Virus record (IMG/VR): IMGVR_UViG_3300027608_000139
Span: 1-25,584 of that record
DNA length: 25,584 nt
Direction: 5' to 3' (one strand)
From: a virus
Position numbers and translations under genes: made by a program. Within the stretch, counting starts at the first letter, position 1. Every line of letters begins with the position of its first letter. The notes under the pieces are model-generated. The model searched no databases, had not been told where the DNA came from, and saw only the letters and a list, made by a program, of their open reading frames with translations. Below are positions 25,584 through 25,584 of the stretch, piece by piece.

Positions 25584-25584
25584 A

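Noticed and set aside
1-25584. CRISPR arrays, insertion sequences, integrase or attachment sites
   Set aside because: No regularly spaced repeats, transposase or recombinase motifs were found on reading either strand.

Overview
The window is about 25.6 kb from a T4-like (Straboviridae/cyanophage/pelagiphage-type) contractile-tailed phage with low-GC DNA. The clearest evidence is a replication and late-transcription block in the T4 order 33-59-32: late-transcription co-activator gp33, helicase loader gp59 and single-strand DNA-binding protein gp32. A T4-type late promoter (TATAAATA) and a CobS-like AAA+ ATPase of the kind seen in marine T4-like phages also fit. A lipobox protein and a SleB-type wall hydrolase point to a Gram-negative host. 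Almost everything is on the minus strand, in tightly overlapping genes; only the first, truncated gene, probably the C-terminus of a virion protein, is on the plus strand. A bidirectional terminator separates it from gp32.

Region by region, reading the minus strand from its downstream end. (1) 545-3377: gp32, a HAD-type nucleotidase, gp59, gp33 and a membrane-anchored SleB hydrolase. (2) 3431-4330: a small conserved gene, then a phage-encoded tmRNA gene in circularly permuted (two-piece) layout whose tag frame reads ANDKYALAA, then two tiny membrane proteins behind a sigma70-like promoter. (3) 4339-10495: a PD-(D/E)XK nuclease, a mini zinc protein, four consecutive genes with 2-oxoglutarate/Fe(II) oxygenase signatures, a small unknown gene, a tail-type protein with 19 cysteines in 89 residues, and a radical-SAM/SPASM enzyme. 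(4) 10495-18212: many small conserved phage genes with a sugar-nucleotide epimerase, a calcineurin-like phosphoesterase, several membrane proteins and a lipoprotein. (5) 18240-25584: early-type operons of very small proteins, a winged-helix-like protein, the AAA+ ATPase, and tRNA-Tyr and tRNA-Glu.

Three features stand out. First, the permuted tmRNA, with its G3-U70 alanine identity pair, complete tag frame and perfect inverted repeat around the removed segment. Second, the cysteine-rich virion-type protein encoded directly downstream of an SPASM radical-SAM enzyme and directly upstream of an oxygenase stack, which I read as a candidate post-translational modification cassette acting on a virion protein. 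Third, three early promoters that share the same architecture: an 18-bp palindrome (TGTTGT-N6-ACAACA), exactly 5 nt, a -35 box, exactly 16 bp, then TATAAT. This looks like a phage regulon. About ten genes shorter than 60 codons are also supported by stop/start overlaps and ribosome-binding sites.
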